A stretch of 10,108 bases of DNA from Gemmatimonadota bacterium. GTDB taxonomy: Bacteria; Gemmatimonadota; Gemmatimonadetes; Gemmatimonadales; Gemmatimonadaceae. Made by a program: the position numbers and the translations under genes. The stretch lies in assembly GCA_947475795.1 (NCBI GenBank), contig CANJOX010000096.1:1-10108 (forward strand), given 5' to 3'. The notes below the pieces were generated by a model, which was not told the DNA's origin, ran no database searches, and saw only the letters and a list, made by a program, of their open reading frames with translations. Positions within the stretch are counted from its first letter, which is position 1, and each line of letters begins with the position of its first letter. This document shows, in pieces, positions 6,743-10,108 of the stretch.

Positions 6743-7102
6743 ATGTCAGGACCTGTGAGTTGGATGCTGGAGCTGGACGTGCAGCCGGGGCGCTCCGACG
6801 CGCTGCGGTCGCTGATGGAGGAGATGGTGTCGAGTACGCATGCGACCGAGCCCGGGACGCTCGCCTACGAGTGGTACGTGAGCGCCGACAACCGCCGGTG
6901 TCACGTGTACGAGCGCTACGCCGACTCGGCTGCCGCCCTCGCGCACTGCCAGATCTTTGGCGCGCGCTTCCTCGCGCGCTTCTTCGCGCTGCTCACCCCG
7001 ACGCGCTGCACGGTATACGGGGCGCCCGACGCGGCGGTGCAGCAGGCGCTCGCGGCGCTGCACCCGGCGGTATTGGGGCAGGCGGCCGGCTTTCACCGCT
7101 GA
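6743..7102 (+). CDS. Antibiotic biosynthesis monooxygenase (ABM) fold protein, putative quinol monooxygenase
   Basis: A 119-residue cytosolic protein with one ABM domain of the dimeric alpha-beta barrel type. The signature is an opening strand (WMLELDVQPGR, 7-17), a helix (LRSLMEEMV), EPGTLAYEWYV (36-46), then CHVYERYADSAAALAH (53-68), a helix around FGARFLARFFALL, and a short closing strand. Members of this family include quinol monooxygenases such as YgiN and many proteins without known substrate. GGAGG at 6734-6738 is a strong ribosome site, four bases before ATG. It lies 41 bases after the transporter on the same strand with no terminator between, so it probably belongs to the same transcript. 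Its substrate cannot be read from sequence. Confidence 0.75.
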   Translation: MSGPVSWMLELDVQPGRSDALRSLMEEMVSSTHATEPGTLAYEWYVSADNRRCHVYERYADSAAALAHCQIFGARFLARFFALLTPTRCTVYGAPDAAVQQALAALHPAVLGQAAGFHR

Positions 7103-7169
7103 GCGCGGCGGCAGCCCCGTCAGGGGAATCCTGCTTACGCCGGGGCCTCCGACGGGCGTCGTTGGGAGC

Positions 7170-8525
7170 ATGACCACCACACGATCGCGGGTCCTGCTGG
7201 GGTTGCTGCTCGTCACCGCCGTGCTGGCGGTTGGCGCTGGCCGGGTGGACGGATCGACATCCGCCGTGCGCCGACCCGCCCGCGGAGCGTTGCCGGCCGC
7301 GCAGGACCCCGTCGCCCGGTTCCAGGCGCAACTCGATGCCGGCGAGGTGGTGCTGGCGCACGACTCGGTGCTGGGCTACCTGCCCGCCGTGCTCACGGCA
7401 CTGCACATCCCCGTGTCGTCGCAGGCGCTCGTGTTTTCCCGCACCAGCCTGCAGACCGACAAGATCACGCCGTGGTCTCCGCGCGCGATCTACTTCAGCG
7501 ACGACGTGTACATCGGCTACGTGCAGGAGAGCACGTTTCTCGAGATCGCGGCCGTCGATCCGGTGCACGGCGCGGTGTTCTACACGCTCAGTCAGGAGCC
7601 GCGCGCGCGTCCGGTGTTTTCACGCGAGACCACCACGTGTCTGATGTGCCACCAGTCGCGCCTGGCCACCGGAGGGGTACCGGGGTTCATGGTGATCTCC
7701 ACGCTGACCGACCGCTACGGCTATCCCGTGGTGGGCATGCATGAGGGGAGCACCACCGACGCTACGCCGCTGCGGCAGCGGTTCGGCGGCTGGTATGTCA
7801 CCGGCTCCGCCGGCGCGGCGGGTCACGCGGGCAACGTGTATTCGCCGCGGTTGGCGCACGAGATCACCGACAAGGCGGCGTACCGCGCGCAGTTCGCCCT
7901 GCACACTGCGGGTGCGCGCACCGATCTCGCGGGCGCGTTCGATGCGACACTGTACCTGTCGGCGCACAGCGATCTCGTAGCGCTGATGGTGCTGGTGCAT
8001 CAGACCACCGTGCACAACCTCATCACCGCGGTGCACGAATCGGCTCCCGATGCGGTGTTCGAGGACTCCATGGCACGGGCCCGCGGGCGCGATACCACCG
8101 CTGGTGTCCAACCCGGCGGTGGCCCCGCGGCGCGGTTGCGCCGCGACGTGGAGCGGCTGGTGCGCGCGATGCTGTTCGTGGGGGAAGCGCCGTTCGATGG
8201 ACCGGTGCGCGGCACCACCACCTTCGCCGCCGACTTTCCGCAGGCGGGTCCGCGCGATGCACGGGGGCGTTCACTGCGGGATCTCGATCTCGCGCGGCGG
8301 CTGTTTACCTACCCGCTCAGCTTCCTGATTTATTCGGACAGCTTTGACGCCCTCCCCGCGTTGGCGAAGGGCGAAGTGTACCGGCAACTCGACGACGTGC
8401 TCGACGCGACCCACACGCCCTCGGAGTTCGCGCATCTGCAGCCGGCCGACCGGACGGCGATCCTGGAGATTCTGACCGCGACCAAGCCGGACTTCGCCGC
8501 GTGGCGCCGCGCCGCCGGCCGGTGA
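7170..8525 (+). CDS. Exported monoheme CxxCH protein of an uncharacterised conserved family
   Basis: A 451-residue protein with a hydrophobic N-terminal signal (residues 7-24, TRSR before it) and an Ala/Pro-rich segment before the mature domain. A single c-type heme motif, C157-L-M-C160-H161, follows a block reading VFSRTSLQTDKITPWSPRAI and YFSDDVYIGYVQ (88-119). Downstream are GGWYVTG (206-212), DLAGAFDATLYLSAHSDLVALMVLVHQ (252-278) and VHN (281-283), which contain several His residues that might serve as a second heme or metal ligand. I recall similar proteins, with the same order of blocks, in Gemmatimonadota and Planctomycetes as hypothetical or cytochrome-domain proteins; no function is known to me. 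It is not a classical small cytochrome c. The start ATG 7170 has GGGAG only one base away, so translation initiation is atypical. The gap of 67 bases after the ABM gene holds no convincing terminator, so it may end the sox operon. Confidence 0.8.
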   Translation: MTTTRSRVLLGLLLVTAVLAVGAGRVDGSTSAVRRPARGALPAAQDPVARFQAQLDAGEVVLAHDSVLGYLPAVLTALHIPVSSQALVFSRTSLQTDKITPWSPRAIYFSDDVYIGYVQESTFLEIAAVDPVHGAVFYTLSQEPRARPVFSRETTTCLMCHQSRLATGGVPGFMVISTLTDRYGYPVVGMHEGSTTDATPLRQRFGGWYVTGSAGAAGHAGNVYSPRLAHEITDKAAYRAQFALHTAGARTDLAGAFDATLYLSAHSDLVALMVLVHQTTVHNLITAVHESAPDAVFEDSMARARGRDTTAGVQPGGGPAARLRRDVERLVRAMLFVGEAPFDGPVRGTTTFAADFPQAGPRDARGRSLRDLDLARRLFTYPLSFLIYSDSFDALPALAKGEVYRQLDDVLDATHTPSEFAHLQPADRTAILEILTATKPDFAAWRRAAGR

Positions 8526-8566
8526 GCGGGGAGGGGGTCTCTGCGCGGTCGCGGTCGATGACCCGG

Positions 8567-9778
8567 TTAGGTGTCTTTGCGACTGGCAGCCAGGATGAGG
8601 TCGACAACGAGGTCAACGTCCACCGACGGGTTGGCCGCCACCGAACGGACCCACGTTTCGCCACCGAGTACGCATGTCGACAACATTCCGGCCGGTACCG
8701 CCTGCACGAACGCCGCGGCGGTGGAGTCCACCGGGCGGAACACGTTGATCCCGGTCTGCGGTTGGCTCCAGAGTGTCAGGCGGTCGCTCTTCTCGATCGC
8801 ATTTGCCACGGCCTCAGCCACCCCCATGAGGTAATCCAGCCGTTGTGCCACCCCCTCACGCCCCCAGGCGAGGAGGGTCGCCAATAGCGGGATGGCCGCA
8901 GCGGACCGAGAGCCCTGAACACCGACGTTCGGCCTCACGAGGTAGCCGCCGCCGAAGCTGATCGCCGCATTCGCGGTACCCACATCTCGGAACAGCACCA
9001 GCGCCGAGTCCTTGGGTTGAAAGAGCCACTTATGGGCGGACACCGCCACCGAGTCCGCCGCCTCGATCCCGTCGAGAATGGCCGAATGCGTCGGGCTCAG
9101 CCTGAGAGGACCAGCCCACGCGGCGTCGATGTGCGTCCACTTCGCCGCGCCGGCCAGCTCCAATGGGTCGACAGAACCAGTCGCCGTGGTTCCTGCGGTG
9201 AGCACAAGGCACGCGTCATCGAGGTTCGGGAGTTGGCTGCTGTCCAGTCGCCCCCGCGCGTCACCGGGCACCACCACGAGTTCAAGCCCCAGGAGGCGAC
9301 ACGCCTTCTGGACGCTCAGATGCGCCGCTTGGGACGTGACCACTTTCTTCACTTCGCCGGCGTCACGTGCGGCCCAGATCCCTGTCAGATTCGCGATCGT
9401 TGACCCCGCGCAGAAATGCCCGCCCTGCATGCCGAAGTACGGCGCAAGCCAGGACACGACGACGGCCTCCGCCTGAGTGGCAAACGGCGAGGTCATCTCA
9501 TGCAGCATGTTCTGGTTGAGACTGGCATTCCAGAGCGCCATCGCCCACGTGATCCACGGCGTCGGCGGATCCATGTGAGCCATTGACGTCGATGCGCCGA
9601 GCGACGCGGCTCGGCCGAGGACGTGACCCGAGAGCAGGTCCAGTGTTCGCATTTCGCCGAACCCGGACTCAGGCAGCGAACTCGGAAGATCGATGGCATC
9701 ACCGCTGTGCGAGTGCAGCAGTTCGAGGGCTCTGTGGAGTCCAGCGCTCGTCGAGAAACCGGCGTCAGGATTACTCAT
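8567..9778 (-). CDS. Group II PLP-dependent amino-acid decarboxylase-like protein
   Basis: A 403-residue cytosolic enzyme of the fold-type I PLP family (COG0076 type). Landmarks are MAHMDPPTP (66-74), the glycine-rich CAGSTIANLTG (123-133), AAHLSVQKACRLLGL (151-165) with His153 to stack on the cofactor, LTAGTTATGSVDPL (193-206), THIDAAWAG (215-223) with Asp218 for the pyridine nitrogen, and SAHKWLFQPKDS (247-258) with Lys250 as the Schiff-base lysine. QGSRSAAAIPLL (288-299) matches the family's phosphate-site region. Family members decarboxylate aromatic amino acids, aspartate, glutamate or histidine; substrate cannot be assigned here. It is shorter than the usual 450-500 residues. Start ATG 9778 has AGGA six bases upstream; an in-frame GTG upstream at 9934 would overlap the next gene and is rejected. 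GC looks lower than in the sox block. Confidence 0.85.
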   Translation of the reverse strand: MSNPDAGFSTSAGLHRALELLHSHSGDAIDLPSSLPESGFGEMRTLDLLSGHVLGRAASLGASTSMAHMDPPTPWITWAMALWNASLNQNMLHEMTSPFATQAEAVVVSWLAPYFGMQGGHFCAGSTIANLTGIWAARDAGEVKKVVTSQAAHLSVQKACRLLGLELVVVPGDARGRLDSSQLPNLDDACLVLTAGTTATGSVDPLELAGAAKWTHIDAAWAGPLRLSPTHSAILDGIEAADSVAVSAHKWLFQPKDSALVLFRDVGTANAAISFGGGYLVRPNVGVQGSRSAAAIPLLATLLAWGREGVAQRLDYLMGVAEAVANAIEKSDRLTLWSQPQTGINVFRPVDSTAAAFVQAVPAGMLSTCVLGGETWVRSVAANPSVDVDLVVDLILAASRKDT

Positions 9779-9808
9779 GCACGATCCTGTTGAGGTGGTA
9801 CGCCTGCC

Positions 9809-9820
9809 CACCGCCCGGTG
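9809..9820 (-). repeat. Short inverted repeat in the decarboxylase upstream region
   Basis: CACCG and CGGTG flank a two-base centre (CACCGCCCGGTG), 31 bases before the decarboxylase start and 23 bases after the DUF4159 stop. It could be an operator or part of a weak hairpin. No T-tract follows on the minus strand, so it is not a classical terminator. Confidence 0.2.
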
Positions 9821-9843
9821 AACAACCGCCTTTTCATTCAGCG

Positions 9844-10108
9844 CTAGTGCGTGAGTCCGTACACCACGTAGTTGGTGGCGAACTTGTACGCCTCGTTGGA
9901 GAAGTTCACGGGATACCAGCCTTCTCCCGACCACTCCATGTAGTCGCCGATGTCGTTGTTGTAGTTGATGATCACCTGCAGCCGCTTCGTGGGGTCGTTG
10001 TCCTCGTAGATGCCGAGGTACTCCGCCTTTGCCAGCGGCGTGGCTGGGTGGGTCATCCCGTCGAGCGTCTTGATGTGGAAGAACGTGTTGAAGATCGGGT
10101 GCGACACG
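9844..10108 (-). CDS. C-terminal end of a DUF4159 protein, partial at 5' end
   Basis: The minus-strand frame is open to the right edge and ends at TAG 9846-9844, giving the last 87-88 residues. The stretch HPIFNTFFHIKTLD, then AEYLGIYEDNDP, LQVIINYNNDIGDYMEW and FATNYVVYGLTH is the typical closing pattern of DUF4159 domains, which end with a helix followed by N-x-V-V-Y-x-L-T. These proteins are often exported and of unknown function; many occur in Gemmatimonadota, Planctomycetes and Bacteroidota. The GTG at the edge is an internal valine, not a start. It lies 65 bases upstream of the decarboxylase on the same strand, so the two may be co-transcribed. One counted 60-base line is about 55% GC, partly because the residues are Asn- and Tyr-rich. 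Confidence 0.8.
   Translation of the reverse strand, partial: VSHPIFNTFFHIKTLDGMTHPATPLAKAEYLGIYEDNDPTKRLQVIINYNNDIGDYMEWSGEGWYPVNFSNEAYKFATNYVVYGLTH

Noticed and set aside
7115..7126. CCCC-GTCA-GGGG hairpin in the gap before the monoheme gene
   Set aside because: A four-base stem without a following T-tract is too weak to call a terminator.
6957..7169. N-terminal extension of the monoheme protein
   Set aside because: The frame is open upstream but overlaps the ABM gene, is Arg/Ser-rich, and would bury the signal peptide that begins at ATG 7170.
6703..7173. 156-codon plus-strand frame overlapping the ABM gene
   Set aside because: The ABM frame has a strong GGAGG ribosome site and domain motifs; this frame is an Arg/Ala/Gly-rich shadow.
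8526..8566. Shared terminator between the convergent monoheme and decarboxylase genes
   Set aside because: I looked for a stem with T or A tracts on either side in these 41 bases and found none.

Overview
The window is GC-rich DNA (about 70% or more in most genes, by partial counts) from a diderm, periplasm-rich bacterium. My best guess is Gemmatimonadota or a relative. The clues are the DUF4159 protein tail at the right edge, a conserved monoheme protein family I associate with Gemmatimonadota and Planctomycetes, and a Tat-exported SoxC next to a lipoprotein cytochrome. This placement is an inference from protein style; no rRNA or marker gene is present.

Left block (1-3263) is surface-polysaccharide machinery. 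It holds the tail of a Wzx/MOP-type flippase (1-213) with a hairpin terminator behind it, a GT9 heptosyltransferase-like glycosyltransferase (292-1356), a SAM-dependent methyltransferase of the type that modifies sugars (1495-2364), and a convergent GT2 glycosyltransferase (2361-3263, minus). Together they would build, decorate and export a cell-surface glycan.

Middle block (3464-8525) is a plus-strand run of five genes that looks like one transcription unit. It starts from what appears to be a leaderless extended -10 promoter. The first gene is a Tat-exported molybdenum sulfite dehydrogenase (SoxC). It is followed 2 nt later by a monoheme SoxD-like cytochrome c lipoprotein, then by an NRAMP-fold transporter whose start overlaps the cytochrome stop. 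An ABM-fold small protein and an uncharacterised exported monoheme CxxCH protein follow. The first two genes predict periplasmic sulfite (or sulfane) oxidation with electrons passed to cytochrome c. The transporter keeps the NRAMP fold but lacks the usual metal-ligand motifs, so its substrate is open. No SoxXYZAB genes are in view.

Right block (8567-10108, minus) is a group II PLP-dependent decarboxylase of visibly lower GC than the middle block, and the C-terminal end of a DUF4159 protein that runs off the window. Apart from the 200-base divergent region at 3264-3463, every gap between genes is under 150 bases. I saw no tRNA, rRNA, CRISPR array, insertion sequence or phage gene. The points most worth a second look are the sox-NRAMP coupling with an altered NRAMP metal site, and the uncharacterised monoheme family at the end of that run.
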